DNA of 64,000 nucleotides from Alteromonadaceae bacterium 2753L.S.0a.02 (GTDB taxonomy: Bacteria > Pseudomonadota > Gammaproteobacteria > Pseudomonadales > Cellvibrionaceae), in the NCBI GenBank assembly GCA_007827375.1, contig VISH01000002.1, positions 4,179,001 through 4,243,000 of the forward strand, read 5' to 3'. Made by a program: the position numbers and the translations under genes. Of the stretch, positions 34,110 through 43,383 are shown piece after piece. The notes beneath the pieces are model-generated. The model did no database searches and was not told the DNA's origin. It saw only the letters and a list, made by a program, of their open reading frames with translations. Each line of letters begins with the position of its first letter. Position 1 is the first letter of the stretch.

Positions 34110-35444
34110 TTATACGGCTAATTGTTGAATTTCGGTTTGTGGTTGTTCGCCGAGGATATCGTCGAGTTTTAATTCCTCAGCTGCGAGCATACGATTGAGA
34201 TCTGCCTGCTGAATTCGAATTTCCATTTCACAACTACCGTCGCTAAGGTAGTTTTCACTCATTACGGCATTGTGACGGTAGAGTCTGGCCCGCAGACTGC
34301 CCATGTGAGCCGCGAGATACACAGGATTGTGAAAAATATCGTCGACAAGGAGTTCAGATACGGCTTCGAAGAGCAGGTCTATACCGGTTGGATCATCGCT
34401 TGCCGTTGCCGCAGACAACCAAACCGCACTGGGGCGCCCCTGCTCATCTCGATCAATTCTGGCGGGCATATCTCCCAATAAATCGATTTTGTTGTACACC
34501 AAAAGACAAGGCAATTCGTGTGCTTCAATTTCCTCTAGCACCAGATTCACCTGCTCGATATTGCGTAGCCGTTCATCATCAGCAGCATCTATAACGTGGA
34601 GCAACAGGTCGGCGCTGGCGGCTTCTTCCAATGTTGCACGGAAAGATTCCACCAGCCGATGCGGCAGATTACTGATAAAACCAACCGTATCTGCTAAAAC
34701 AGCGGGCCCCACATCAGGCAAGCCGATGCGCCTCATGGTTGGGTCCAGGGTGGCGAAAAGTTGATCTTGAGCGAACACACCCGCATCGGTAATCGCGTTG
34801 AATAATGTGGATTTCCCGGCGTTGGTATATCCCACCAGAGACACTGTGGGAACTTCGGCGCGACTGCGGGCACGACGCCCCTGCTCACGCTGCTTGCGCA
34901 CTTTTTCCAGGCGTTTGCCGATGGTTTTAATGCGGGCACGCAACAGGCGTCGGTCTGTTTCCAACTGGGTTTCACCCGGACCGCGCAAGCCGATACCACC
35001 CTTCTGCCGTTCAAGGTGGGTCCAACCACGAATCAGGCGGGTTGACATGTGCTCCAGCTGTGCCAGTTCAACCTGCAATTTACCTTCGTGGGTCCGCGCG
35101 CGTTGCGCGAAGATATCAAGAATTAGGCCGGTACGATCCAACACCCGACACTCAAGCGCCTGCTCCAAATTTCGTTCCTGGCTGGGAGACAACTCATGGT
35201 TGAAGATAACTAACTCGGCCTGATGCTGTTTCACCAGCGACTGTAATTCTTCGAGCTTGCCAGTACCGATGAAATATTTGGGGTGAGGGGCAGATCTCTG
35301 GCCGGTTAACATTTCTACCGGGTCGCCCCCGGCTGACAACACCAGCTCTTCAAATTCTCTTGGATCGTCTGTTGCAACGCTTTGTGGTAATTCCAGATGA
35401 ACCAGCACTGCCAGCTCACCGGAATCTGGTCTTTCAAAAAACAA
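34110..35444 (-). CDS. hflX: Ribosome-associated GTPase HflX
   Basis: 444 aa. GTPase that splits stalled or heat-stressed ribosomes. N-terminal HflX domain (PHPKYFIGTGKLEELQSLV, FNHELSPSQERNLEQAL), helical linker (GPGETQLETDRRLLRARI), G domain with P-loop GYTNAGKSTLFNAI, G3 DTVGFISNLP and G4 NKIDLL. The start is a TTG with GGAG seven bases ahead, and homologues begin with the same MFFER sequence, so the rare start is well supported. Located between hfq and hflK. Confidence 0.96.
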   Translation of the reverse strand: MFFERPDSGELAVLVHLELPQSVATDDPREFEELVLSAGGDPVEMLTGQRSAPHPKYFIGTGKLEELQSLVKQHQAELVIFNHELSPSQERNLEQALECRVLDRTGLILDIFAQRARTHEGKLQVELAQLEHMSTRLIRGWTHLERQKGGIGLRGPGETQLETDRRLLRARIKTIGKRLEKVRKQREQGRRARSRAEVPTVSLVGYTNAGKSTLFNAITDAGVFAQDQLFATLDPTMRRIGLPDVGPAVLADTVGFISNLPHRLVESFRATLEEAASADLLLHVIDAADDERLRNIEQVNLVLEEIEAHELPCLLVYNKIDLLGDMPARIDRDEQGRPSAVWLSAATASDDPTGIDLLFEAVSELLVDDIFHNPVYLAAHMGSLRARLYRHNAVMSENYLSDGSCEMEIRIQQADLNRMLAAEELKLDDILGEQPQTEIQQLAV

Positions 35445-35501
35445 ATAGCTCTCCGATGTAGCACATGAAGTTAACTACGGGTTGGGACTGTCACTAACGG
35501 C

Positions 35502-35765
35502 TTAGCCTCCGTTTTCCATGTCGTCATTCCCAGAGGTTTCGGGATTGAGCATAGGCACTCGCACAGGTCGCGACGGCACTACCGTTGAAATTGCGTGCTT
35601 ATATACCATCTGACTTACGGTGTTTTTGAGCAACACAACAAATTGGTCGAATGATTCAACCTGCCCCTGAAGTTTAATTCCGTTTACCAGATAAATGGAA
35701 ACCGGAATACGTTCTTTGCGTAACACGTTCAAATAAGGGTCTTGTAAGCTATGCCCTTTTGACAT
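35502..35765 (-). CDS. hfq: RNA chaperone Hfq
   Basis: 87 aa. Hexameric Sm-like protein that pairs small RNAs with mRNAs. Sm1 is LQDPYLNVLRKERIPVSIYL through FDQFVVLLKN; Sm2 is YKHAISTVVPSR. A short tail of ~17 residues rich in Asn/Gly/Asp follows. A strong AAGGAG site precedes the ATG. A TATAAT that overlaps the end of miaA offers a local promoter (entered separately). Confidence 0.98.
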   Translation of the reverse strand: MSKGHSLQDPYLNVLRKERIPVSIYLVNGIKLQGQVESFDQFVVLLKNTVSQMVYKHAISTVVPSRPVRVPMLNPETSGNDDMENGG

Positions 35766-35992
35766 GGTAATTCTCCTTATAAGGATTATAAAAATAATAA
35801 GTAAGCACTAACCTTCGTTCCACTAAGCCATGTAAAACGTCGACAATTCTTCGTTTCAGTTAGTGTAAGCGTACTTTAGTAACAGCGTATAAATCGAATA
35901 ATAGCTGGTGATGCCGATTTGCGCCTGATTCTATCCAGAAAGAACCATTATTGTGCACGCACAAAACACCCCAAGTGCTACGACTCTACACC

Positions 35993-36023
35993 ATTATATG
36001 GGCGTTTTGTGTAAAAAACTCAA
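35993..36023 (-). promoter_or_regulatory. Possible sigma-70 promoter for hfq at the 3' end of miaA
   Basis: On the minus strand a perfect TATAAT (35993-35998) overlaps the miaA stop codon, with TTGAGT (36018-36023) 19 bases upstream. Spacing is slightly long. hfq promoters within or near miaA are known in enterobacteria, which supports the idea. The leader to hfq would be ~220 bases. Confidence 0.4.
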
Positions 36024-36965
36024 GGCTTTATTCACAATTTCAACGCTCTTCAGGTTTTTTCCATCTTCCTGCTGCGTGTATATCCAGCAAAGATCTGGCC
36101 ATCCCCGAAGCCATGTTAATTGGCGCTTCGCTAATTGACGTGTCGCTGCAATTCCCTTGGCTTTCATCTCCTCGAAGTTCAAGGTGCCATTGAGGTACTG
36201 CCACACCTGACGATAGCCAACCGCGCGAATCGCGGGCAATTCTTCTGATAGATCCCCACGAGCGCGCAAAGTTTTAACTTCATCGATGAAACCCAGTTCG
36301 AGCATTGCCTCAAATCGTGTCGCTATCCTTTCGTGTAATACGTGACGCTGCCGAGGTGCGATGACAATTTGTTGCCAATCGTACATTTCCGCCAAGCCCG
36401 GAGTGGAGGTGGCGCGAAACTCACTCATTGTTTTTCCAGAAATGCGATGCACTTCAAGAGCCCTACCGATGCGATGGGAATGATTGGGGTGCAATTGTGC
36501 CGCTGTTTCAATGTCGATTTGCGCCAGCTGGGAGTGCATCGCCGGCCAACCATAGCGTTGCGCTTCCTGCTCAATTTCCGCTCGAATTTTAGGATCTGAA
36601 GCCGGCATTTCAGAGAGACCGTCGCGCAGGGCTTTGAAATACAGCATGGTGCCCCCCACAAGCAAGGGCGTCTTTCCCGCTTCGAGAATCTCTGCAATTT
36701 CACGGCGAGCGTCGCTGCAAAAATCGGCTGCGGAATAGGGTTCAACCGGATCTCGAATATCAATCAAACGGTGTGGCGCGACGCGTAATTCCTCGCAACT
36801 GGGTTTGGCGGCTCCAATATCCAAGCCTCGATACACCATGGCGGAGTCAACGCTAATGAGTTCAGCGTCGATTTGCTGATGCAGTGCAATCGCCAAATCT
36901 GTTTTGCCAGAAGCTGTGGGGCCCATGAGAGCAATCACACGAGGCTTGTCGTCAGACCTGTACAC
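35994..36965 (-). CDS. miaA: tRNA dimethylallyltransferase MiaA
   Basis: 323 aa. Transfers a dimethylallyl group to A37 of tRNAs that read codons starting with U. P-loop GPTASGKTDLAIAL, ELISVDSAMVYRGLDIGAAK, and the C-terminal ATRQLAKRQLTWLRGW are conserved. The likely start is the GTG at 36965, one base after the mutL stop, which gives the family length. A longer frame to 37049 would overlap mutL by 83 bases without benefit. Confidence 0.96.
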   Translation of the reverse strand: MYRSDDKPRVIALMGPTASGKTDLAIALHQQIDAELISVDSAMVYRGLDIGAAKPSCEELRVAPHRLIDIRDPVEPYSAADFCSDARREIAEILEAGKTPLLVGGTMLYFKALRDGLSEMPASDPKIRAEIEQEAQRYGWPAMHSQLAQIDIETAAQLHPNHSHRIGRALEVHRISGKTMSEFRATSTPGLAEMYDWQQIVIAPRQRHVLHERIATRFEAMLELGFIDEVKTLRARGDLSEELPAIRAVGYRQVWQYLNGTLNFEEMKAKGIAATRQLAKRQLTWLRGWPDLCWIYTQQEDGKNLKSVEIVNKALSFLHKTPI

Positions 36966-36966
36966 C

Positions 36967-38808
36967 TTATTGGCCCCGCAAAAAGAGCTTATCGAGTTCC
37001 GCAAGACTGAGCTGACTCCACGTCGGCCGTCCATGATTACACTGACCACTGCGTTCGGTAGCTTCCATATCCCGCAACAAGGCGTTCATCTCGGCCAGGG
37101 TTAGGCGGCGATTCGCCCTCACCGAACCGTGGCAGGCCATAGTCCCCAGGATTTCGTTAATATTTTGCTGAATTCGTTGGCTGGAACCGTATTCAATAAG
37201 ATCAGAAAGTACATCTCGAACCAACAGTTCTACGTCAGAGCGATTCAATATAACCGGGATCTGACGAATCAATAGACTCTCTGGCCCGGCACGCTCAATC
37301 TCGAATCCCAGATTGGTAAAAATGTTGGCAAAGCGCTCAGCCTGGTCAGCTTCTTTTTCACTCACGGCCATAGATTGAGGCACAAGCAAGGGTTGCGATT
37401 GAATCTTTTGCGCCTGCTGCTGTGCTTTCATGCGTTCGTAGGTGATACGTTCATGAGCCGCATGCATATCCACTACAACCAAACCAGCCGCATTCTCAGC
37501 CAATATATATATGCCTTTGATTTGTGCGATGGCAAAACCCAGGGGTGGCAGCTCTTCAGTTTGCTCCGGATGCACAGAATTTTCTGCTGCAACTACATCA
37601 CCTCGGTAAACAGCAGGCGCTTCTCTCACCCGGCCAGCAGCAGGTAATTCTGACTGGCTTCGCTCCTCACGATGCGCTACCGAGCTGTAATTGGGCACAC
37701 CAACAGGCGACATTACGCGACGTTCTCCGAGACCCAGCGAGGATTGCTGGGGCTGCGCTTCTACGTGCTGCGTTACCCTTTCGCTCTCGCCTACGTCTGC
37801 AGTGGGTCGCACATCGGCGAGAGCTTTGTGCAGGCTACGAAACAAAAAATCATGCACCAGGCGACTGTCGCGAAATCGTACTTCGTGCTTGGTGGGATGC
37901 ACATTGACATCCACGTTTGCCGGGTCCAGTTCCAAGAACAGCACAAATGCCGGGTGACGCCCATGATAGAGCACGTCCTGGTAGGCCTGACGAATCGCAT
38001 GGCTAACCAGTTTGTCGCGAATCGCGCGGCGATTCACATAAAAGTGTTGCAGGTCGGCCTGGCTGCGTGAAAAAGTGGGTAGCGCAACCCAACCCCACAA
38101 GTGCAAGCCAGCCCGTTCAATATCCACGTGCACTGAATTTTCCATAAACGTCGGCCCGCAAATTTGCGCAACGCGGCGCTCTTGCTCAGCACGGGTTTGT
38201 GCGGGGCGCCAACTGTGAACAACACGTCCGTTGTTTTTTAAAGTGAAGCCCAGTTCAAAGCGCGACAATGCCAGGCGCTTTAGAACATCCTCAATTCGAC
38301 CATACTCGGTTTTTTCAGTACGCAAAAATTTACGTCTCGCCGGGGTATTGAAAAACAAATCTCGCACTTCGACGCTTGTACCTTGTGGATGCCCTGCTGG
38401 GGAGGTTTTCGCCTGCATTTCTCGCCCTTCCACCTCAACTTTCCAACCCATGCCCTGTTGCTCAGTACTGCTGGTGAGCGCCAGGCGAGCGACAGAACTG
38501 ATACTGGCCAGGGCCTCACCGCGAAACCCCAAAGTCACTACAGCTTCAAGGTCGTCCAGATTGATGATTTTACTGGTGGCGTGTCGGCTTAGCGCCAATG
38601 GCAAGTCTTCTTTGTAGATACCTGAACCGTTGTCACGCACGCGAATTAATTTAGTGCCGCCGCTCTCTACCTCAACATCCAATTGGGTGGCGCCAGCATC
38701 AATACTGTTCTCGATAAGCTCTTTAATGACTGAGGCGGGACGTTCAACAACTTCACCCGCAGCAATTTGGTTAGCGAGCCGCGGGCTTAAGGTGTGGATT
38801 TTATTCAT
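36967..38808 (-). CDS. mutL: DNA mismatch repair protein MutL
   Basis: 613 aa. N-terminal GHKL ATPase: IAAGEVVERPASVIKELIEN, DAGATQLDVEV, RDNGSGI, TLGFRGEALASISSVA and GTSVEVRDLFFNTPARRKF. A variable linker (residues ~330-420) leads to the C-terminal dimerisation domain with VVDMHAAHERITYERMK and the tail CNHGRPTWSQLSLAELDKLF. The DQHA(x)2E(x)4E endonuclease motif is not intact, as expected in gammaproteobacteria that use MutH. The ATG overlaps the amiB TGA by one base. Confidence 0.97.
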   Translation of the reverse strand: MNKIHTLSPRLANQIAAGEVVERPASVIKELIENSIDAGATQLDVEVESGGTKLIRVRDNGSGIYKEDLPLALSRHATSKIINLDDLEAVVTLGFRGEALASISSVARLALTSSTEQQGMGWKVEVEGREMQAKTSPAGHPQGTSVEVRDLFFNTPARRKFLRTEKTEYGRIEDVLKRLALSRFELGFTLKNNGRVVHSWRPAQTRAEQERRVAQICGPTFMENSVHVDIERAGLHLWGWVALPTFSRSQADLQHFYVNRRAIRDKLVSHAIRQAYQDVLYHGRHPAFVLFLELDPANVDVNVHPTKHEVRFRDSRLVHDFLFRSLHKALADVRPTADVGESERVTQHVEAQPQQSSLGLGERRVMSPVGVPNYSSVAHREERSQSELPAAGRVREAPAVYRGDVVAAENSVHPEQTEELPPLGFAIAQIKGIYILAENAAGLVVVDMHAAHERITYERMKAQQQAQKIQSQPLLVPQSMAVSEKEADQAERFANIFTNLGFEIERAGPESLLIRQIPVILNRSDVELLVRDVLSDLIEYGSSQRIQQNINEILGTMACHGSVRANRRLTLAEMNALLRDMEATERSGQCNHGRPTWSQLSLAELDKLFLRGQ

Positions 38809-40151
38809 CAGGACGCAGGAATTTTTAGAATTTGACCAATTTTTATATCGGCATTTTTTAGGCCATTAAGGGCTTTTAGATCATTAACCGACACGCGATA
38901 CCGATTGGCGATGCCAATAAGCGTATCACCTTTGGCAATGGTATGGCTAAGCGCTGCGGTACTGTGTTTTTTCCAGGCCACGTAGGTACCCGCAGGAGGG
39001 GTGTCATTAAAATAGCTTTTAACACCGTGGAAAATTGCCGTTGCGAGCTTTTTACGATGCCCAAAGGTGTCGAGTTTGTTGGCTTCATCCGGGTTGGATA
39101 TGAAGCCTGTTTCGACCAAAATTGACGGTACATCGGGCGATTTCAACACAGCAAAGCCCGCTTGCTCCACCTGATGTTTGTGCAACTTGGTTACCTTGCC
39201 GATCTCGCCAAGTACCCGATCGCCCACATCCAGGCTTCGCGCCAAGGAAGCTGTCATGGACAAATCAACCAGTACCCCCGCCAACATATCGTCGACATCG
39301 TCAAGGCTCACACCTCCCACACCACCAATTAAGTCAGCTTCGTTTTCTTTTGATGCAAGAAAGCGCGCTGTTTCTGAGGTCGCGCCGCGGCGTGATAGCG
39401 CGAACACTGATGCCCCTTTGGCTTTGGGGTTTTTAAAAGCATCGGCGTGAATGGATATAAATATATCCGCACGTACCTCGCGGGCTTTATTACGACGGCT
39501 TTTTAAGGGAATGTAATAATCACCGGTGCGCACCATATGGGCTTTATAACCGGGTTCCGCATCAACCATACGCTGCAGCTGCTGACTGATTTTATAAACA
39601 ATATCTTTTTCGCGAATCTTTTTCGGGCCAAGCGCACCAGGATCTTCACCGCCATGACCGGCATCGATCGCAACCACGATATCGCGCTGGCCTTTTTCAA
39701 TATCTGTAACCTGTGCAACGGTTTTAACGGTTTCTTTTTGCGCATCGTACAAATCAATAACCAATCGATCGTGCTTATCGCCGTGTTTGGCCAACACGAA
39801 ACTGCGGGGTTTAATTTCGGCGCTCAAATCAAGTACTACCCGCAAGTCTTTATTGTTGCGTTTACCGTAACGTAACTGTTCAATTGGCGTATCGGCAAAA
39901 TCCAGATCATCGGCGTTGGATTTGATTTGTGAATCAACAATGTCGATTACCAACCTCGCAGGGGATTTCAGCGGGAAAATTTTGTGGTCTACCGGCGCAC
40001 TTAAATCGAAAACAAGACGCGTATGATCGGGCGCTCGCCACAATCGCACACTGTTAATATCGGCGGAATACACAAAACATGAGGGGAGCAAAAGCAGCAG
40101 ACTAACAAGGTAGCCTAGAATTTTTTTTGTTGTTATGCGGGTTTCCCCCAC
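38808..40151 (-). CDS. amiB: N-acetylmuramoyl-L-alanine amidase (AmiB/AmiC type) with AMIN and LysM domains
   Basis: 447 aa. Periplasmic hydrolase that separates daughter-cell peptidoglycan. Signal peptide (LGYLVSLLLLLPSCFVYS, cut near residue 30), AMIN domain (ADINSVRLWRAPDHTRLVFD), Amidase_3 catalytic domain with zinc ligands in VVAIDAGHGGEDPGALGP, MVRTGDYYIPLKSR, FISIHADAF and the catalytic Glu in PSILVETGFISNP, then one C-terminal LysM (HTIAKGDTLIGIANRYRVSV). The start is GTG with AGG ahead. It lies 15 bases after tsaE and is coupled to mutL. Confidence 0.95.
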   Translation of the reverse strand: MGETRITTKKILGYLVSLLLLLPSCFVYSADINSVRLWRAPDHTRLVFDLSAPVDHKIFPLKSPARLVIDIVDSQIKSNADDLDFADTPIEQLRYGKRNNKDLRVVLDLSAEIKPRSFVLAKHGDKHDRLVIDLYDAQKETVKTVAQVTDIEKGQRDIVVAIDAGHGGEDPGALGPKKIREKDIVYKISQQLQRMVDAEPGYKAHMVRTGDYYIPLKSRRNKAREVRADIFISIHADAFKNPKAKGASVFALSRRGATSETARFLASKENEADLIGGVGGVSLDDVDDMLAGVLVDLSMTASLARSLDVGDRVLGEIGKVTKLHKHQVEQAGFAVLKSPDVPSILVETGFISNPDEANKLDTFGHRKKLATAIFHGVKSYFNDTPPAGTYVAWKKHSTAALSHTIAKGDTLIGIANRYRVSVNDLKALNGLKNADIKIGQILKIPAS

Positions 40152-40166
40152 TGACCTTTCCTCGAT

Positions 40167-40637
40167 TTACAACGTAAGTTGAAACGCTTCTAAAATTGAT
40201 TTTCCCTTGTCGGTTGTTGCAGCCAAGGTTAAACGGCGACCACGCCCCTCAGGTAATACCTTAGCGATAAAATCCGCTTCAGGCAAAAAACCTTCGCCCC
40301 GACTCGGCCATTCAACCAAACATATTGCCTGTGGAATAAAATAATCGCGAATGCCTAAAAATTCCAGCTCTTCTGGGTCTGCTAAGCGATACAAGTCAAA
40401 ATGGTAAATATTGGCCGCATCCAATGAATAAGGTTCGACCAGTGTATAAGTTGGGCTCTTAACCGCGCCTGAATGACCAAAGGCCTGTAATATGCCACGA
40501 CACAGAGTCGTTTTACCTGCGCCGAGCACGCCATCCAGGTAGATAAACGCCCCGTCGATAAGACTCTTTCCCAGTTGCATGCCTACCGCCACTGTGGCCG
40601 GCTCGTCGTTCAGATAAATGCTCAGCTCTACAGCCAT
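40167..40637 (-). CDS. tsaE: tRNA t6A biosynthesis ATPase TsaE
   Basis: 156 aa. ATPase needed with TsaB, TsaC and TsaD to make threonylcarbamoyladenosine-37. P-loop in GVLGAGKTTLCRGIL, VKSPTYTLVEPY (switch region), YHFDLYRLADPEELEFLG and LVEWPSRGEGFLP are conserved. The ATG overlaps the nnr stop (TAATG). Functionally linked in pathway to trmO in this window, which methylates the same nucleoside. Confidence 0.97.
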   Translation of the reverse strand: MAVELSIYLNDEPATVAVGMQLGKSLIDGAFIYLDGVLGAGKTTLCRGILQAFGHSGAVKSPTYTLVEPYSLDAANIYHFDLYRLADPEELEFLGIRDYFIPQAICLVEWPSRGEGFLPEADFIAKVLPEGRGRRLTLAATTDKGKSILEAFQLTL

Positions 40638-42160
40638 TAATTAAGCAGCTCGCGAATATAGGGAATCAAATCGGTAGCCAACAAACCCCGCTGCCCTGAA
40701 TCTTCAACAGCCAGATCAGCAGCGTCACCGTGAGCACAAACCCCGAGCCCGGCAGCTTCAGACAACCCCAAGCCCTGAGCTAATAAACCACCAAGTAATC
40801 CGGAAAGCACATCTCCCATCCCACCGGATGCCATACCGGGGTTACCAACATCGGCGAGTAATATCTCGGAACCATTTGCAATCAAGGTCCCTGCGCCTTT
40901 AAGCACCACCACACCGCCATATTTATTTTGAAGAGCCTTTGCTGCTGCGAAGCGATCGGCTTGGATTTCATCACGAGTTATTCCAAGCAAACGCGCTGCT
41001 TCGCCAGGGTGCGGCGTCAGTATCCAATTGTCGCGCTGGGGTTTGGGTATCACTCGGCCTTGAGCAAGTAAGTTAAGCGCGTCAGCGTCGACAATCATCG
41101 GCAGGCCCGATTTATTGGCCTGCTGCAACATTTGCTCAGACCACGGGCTGGTTCCCAGCCCCGGCCCGACAACCAAAATAGTCGGACGCGCTAGCAAGGG
41201 TTCCAGAGCCTGTCCAGAGGGTACGCCCGAAACCATAACTTCAGGCAATCGCGCCAAAATCGCCGACATGTGCTCCGGCCGGGTTGCGACGCTGGTTAGG
41301 CCGGCACCACTGCGCGTGGCCATCTCCGCGGCCATTGCTGCGGCACCGCCGTACCCTGTATCACCGCCGATAACGAGCACGTGACCAAACTGCCCCTTGT
41401 GGGCATCGGCTTCCCGTTCGGCAAGGTAGCGACGATAGTCACTCAAAGCGATACGAATTACCTGTGGTTTGATGCGTTCTACCGCGTCAAGATAGTCACT
41501 GTCGCGAATGTGTGAGGTTTGTAAATCATCAAATATCACTGTGCCTGAGAACGCAGGCGCACGACCACTAAGTAGCCCCTGCTTCAATCCAATAAACGAC
41601 ACTGTGGACTCCGCTTTCACAGCGCAACCAAGCACCCTTCCCGTGTCACTACAGATACCCGACGGCACATCCACAGCGAGTACTGGCAGACCACTGTTAT
41701 TAATTGCTTGTATAACCATGGCAAACTTATCACGCACAACACCATGCAACCCTGTTCCGAGTAATGCATCGACGATAACTGTATCGTCTGAGCACTGAAA
41801 TTCCACAGCATCCCCCACAAGAGTTACCATTACGCCCTCTTGCAGCGCATACTGATATGCCTTGGCGGCATCGCCTACCAGTTTTTCTGGCGGCGTCACA
41901 GCCAAAACCTCAACAGCAAAATGACGCTGCGCCGCCAAAGCAGCGACAACATAGCCGTCTCCTGCGTTATTGCCACTGCCGCAGCACACAATAACTCGGG
42001 CGCACTGTGGCCAGGTTGAAGTAAGAACCTCAAACGATACCCTGCCAGCACGCTTCATTAGCTGAATGCCGGGGACACCACCAATCTCTATGGCTGCGAC
42101 ATCCAACTCGCGGACCTGAGCAGCGGTGTACAGGGCTTGCGGTAATTTCGAGGCTGTCAT
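40637..42160 (-). CDS. nnr: Bifunctional NAD(P)H-hydrate epimerase / ADP-dependent hydrate dehydratase
   Basis: 507 aa. Repairs hydrated NADH and NADPH. The N-terminal YjeF epimerase domain (~1-215) has CCGSGNNAGDGYVVAAL and VDALLGTGLHG. The C-terminal ribokinase-like dehydratase domain (~230-507) has VIGGDTGYGGAAAMAAEMAT, LTPHPGEAARLLG, VLKGAGTLI and GNPGMASGGMGDVLSGLLGG. Divergent from queG with about 77 bases between start codons, so the two promoters must overlap or lie close. Downstream it is coupled to tsaE. Confidence 0.97.
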   Translation of the reverse strand: MTASKLPQALYTAAQVRELDVAAIEIGGVPGIQLMKRAGRVSFEVLTSTWPQCARVIVCCGSGNNAGDGYVVAALAAQRHFAVEVLAVTPPEKLVGDAAKAYQYALQEGVMVTLVGDAVEFQCSDDTVIVDALLGTGLHGVVRDKFAMVIQAINNSGLPVLAVDVPSGICSDTGRVLGCAVKAESTVSFIGLKQGLLSGRAPAFSGTVIFDDLQTSHIRDSDYLDAVERIKPQVIRIALSDYRRYLAEREADAHKGQFGHVLVIGGDTGYGGAAAMAAEMATRSGAGLTSVATRPEHMSAILARLPEVMVSGVPSGQALEPLLARPTILVVGPGLGTSPWSEQMLQQANKSGLPMIVDADALNLLAQGRVIPKPQRDNWILTPHPGEAARLLGITRDEIQADRFAAAKALQNKYGGVVVLKGAGTLIANGSEILLADVGNPGMASGGMGDVLSGLLGGLLAQGLGLSEAAGLGVCAHGDAADLAVEDSGQRGLLATDLIPYIRELLN

Positions 42161-42237
42161 TGTGGGCTTCCCAGGTAAAATTGGCGAAATTATACGTGAC
42201 TTGCGAAAACCACCAAAGCCAAAATATAAACGACCCT

Positions 42238-43350
42238 ATGATCAATGAACAAAAGCTAAGCGAAGTTGCCGAAAAAATTCAGCAATGGGGAAAGGAGATG
42301 GGTTTCCAGCAAATCGCCATCACCGATGCAAACTTGAGTAGCGAACAACAGCGACTTCAAGCGTGGCTCGATAAAGGCTATCACGGCAGTATGTCGTGGA
42401 TGGCACACCATCAGGATAAACGCATACAACCCTCTAAATTATTACCACATGTAAAACGGATTATTTCGGCACGTATGGATTATCTGCCACCGCAAACGCA
42501 GCAGATCACTGTACTCAAATCACCTGAGAAGGCTTACGTGTCACGCTATGCACTCGGAAGGGACTATCACAAATTAATTCGCAAAAGACTGGCAGTTGTT
42601 GCCGAGCTTATTCAACAGGCCTGTAAGGGATTGCCACTAGAGCAACGACCGTTCGTTGACAGCGCACCTGTTCTGGAACGACCTCTCGCAGCAAAAGCAG
42701 GTTTGGGGTGGGTTGGTAAACACACGCTATTAATTAACGAACACGCCGGTAGCTGGTTTTTTATCGGAGAAATATTCACAAGCTTGGCACTACCTGTTAC
42801 TGCGCAACTGGCGAAAAATCAATGTGGAACCTGTGAGGCATGTTTGCAAGTATGCCCAACCGATGCGTTTCCAAAACCTTATGAATTGGATGCGCGCCGC
42901 TGTATTTCCTATCTCACCATCGAAAATAAAAACGCCATTCCGGAAACGTTTCGTGAACCTATCGGCAATCGGGTATTCGGGTGTGATGATTGTCAAGCTA
43001 TATGCCCGTGGAACAAATTCGCGAAACCCACTGACGAAAGCGATTTTCAACCGCGTCACGGCCTCGCAAATAGCGACCTGCTTGAATTGTTTCAATGGGA
43101 TGAAAAAACTTTCTTAAAAAATACTGAGGGATCAGCGATTCGGCGCATTGGTTATGAACGCTGGCTGAGGAACCTCTCTGTTGGCTTGGGAAACGCGCCG
43201 CCTAGCGAAGCCATTATCGCAGCCCTTAACGCGCGCCGCTCCGAGAATATTTCTGATATGCTCAACGAACATATTGATTGGGCCTTGCAACGACAGCGCA
43301 ACCCGCGACGTCGTAAGCGAAAAATAAAACGGCAAACATCGCAAGATTGA
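42238..43350 (+). CDS. queG: Epoxyqueuosine reductase QueG
   Basis: 370 aa. Cobalamin-dependent, last step of queuosine synthesis in tRNA. N-terminal domain with WLDKGYHGSMSWMAHH, RYALGRDYHKLIRKRL and DSAPVLERPLAAKAGLGWVG; two [4Fe-4S] clusters bound by CGTCEACLQVCPTDAF and CDDCQAICPWN. The C-terminus is a short HEAT-like, Arg/Lys-rich tail. The ATG at 42238 gives the normal N-terminus; an upstream in-frame ATG at 42160 would run into the nnr start region. The stop codon lies inside the shared terminator hairpin. Confidence 0.96.
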   Translation: MINEQKLSEVAEKIQQWGKEMGFQQIAITDANLSSEQQRLQAWLDKGYHGSMSWMAHHQDKRIQPSKLLPHVKRIISARMDYLPPQTQQITVLKSPEKAYVSRYALGRDYHKLIRKRLAVVAELIQQACKGLPLEQRPFVDSAPVLERPLAAKAGLGWVGKHTLLINEHAGSWFFIGEIFTSLALPVTAQLAKNQCGTCEACLQVCPTDAFPKPYELDARRCISYLTIENKNAIPETFREPIGNRVFGCDDCQAICPWNKFAKPTDESDFQPRHGLANSDLLELFQWDEKTFLKNTEGSAIRRIGYERWLRNLSVGLGNAPPSEAIIAALNARRSENISDMLNEHIDWALQRQRNPRRRKRKIKRQTSQD

Positions 43351-43361
43351 TGTTTGCCGTT
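43328..43361. terminator. Bidirectional terminator overlapping the queG stop codon
   Basis: AACGGCAAACATC (43328-43340) and GATGTTTGCCGTT (43349-43361) form a perfect 13-bp stem with an 8-base loop. The queG TGA is within the right arm. The cellulase gene converges from the other side, so one hairpin can serve both. Confidence 0.8.
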
Positions 43362-43383
43362 ATTTGATCAGGGAATCGGAAAA

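Noticed and set aside
36966..37049. Longer miaA start that overlaps mutL by 83 bases
   Set aside because: The extra residues do not resemble MiaA, and a GTG one base after the mutL stop gives the normal length.
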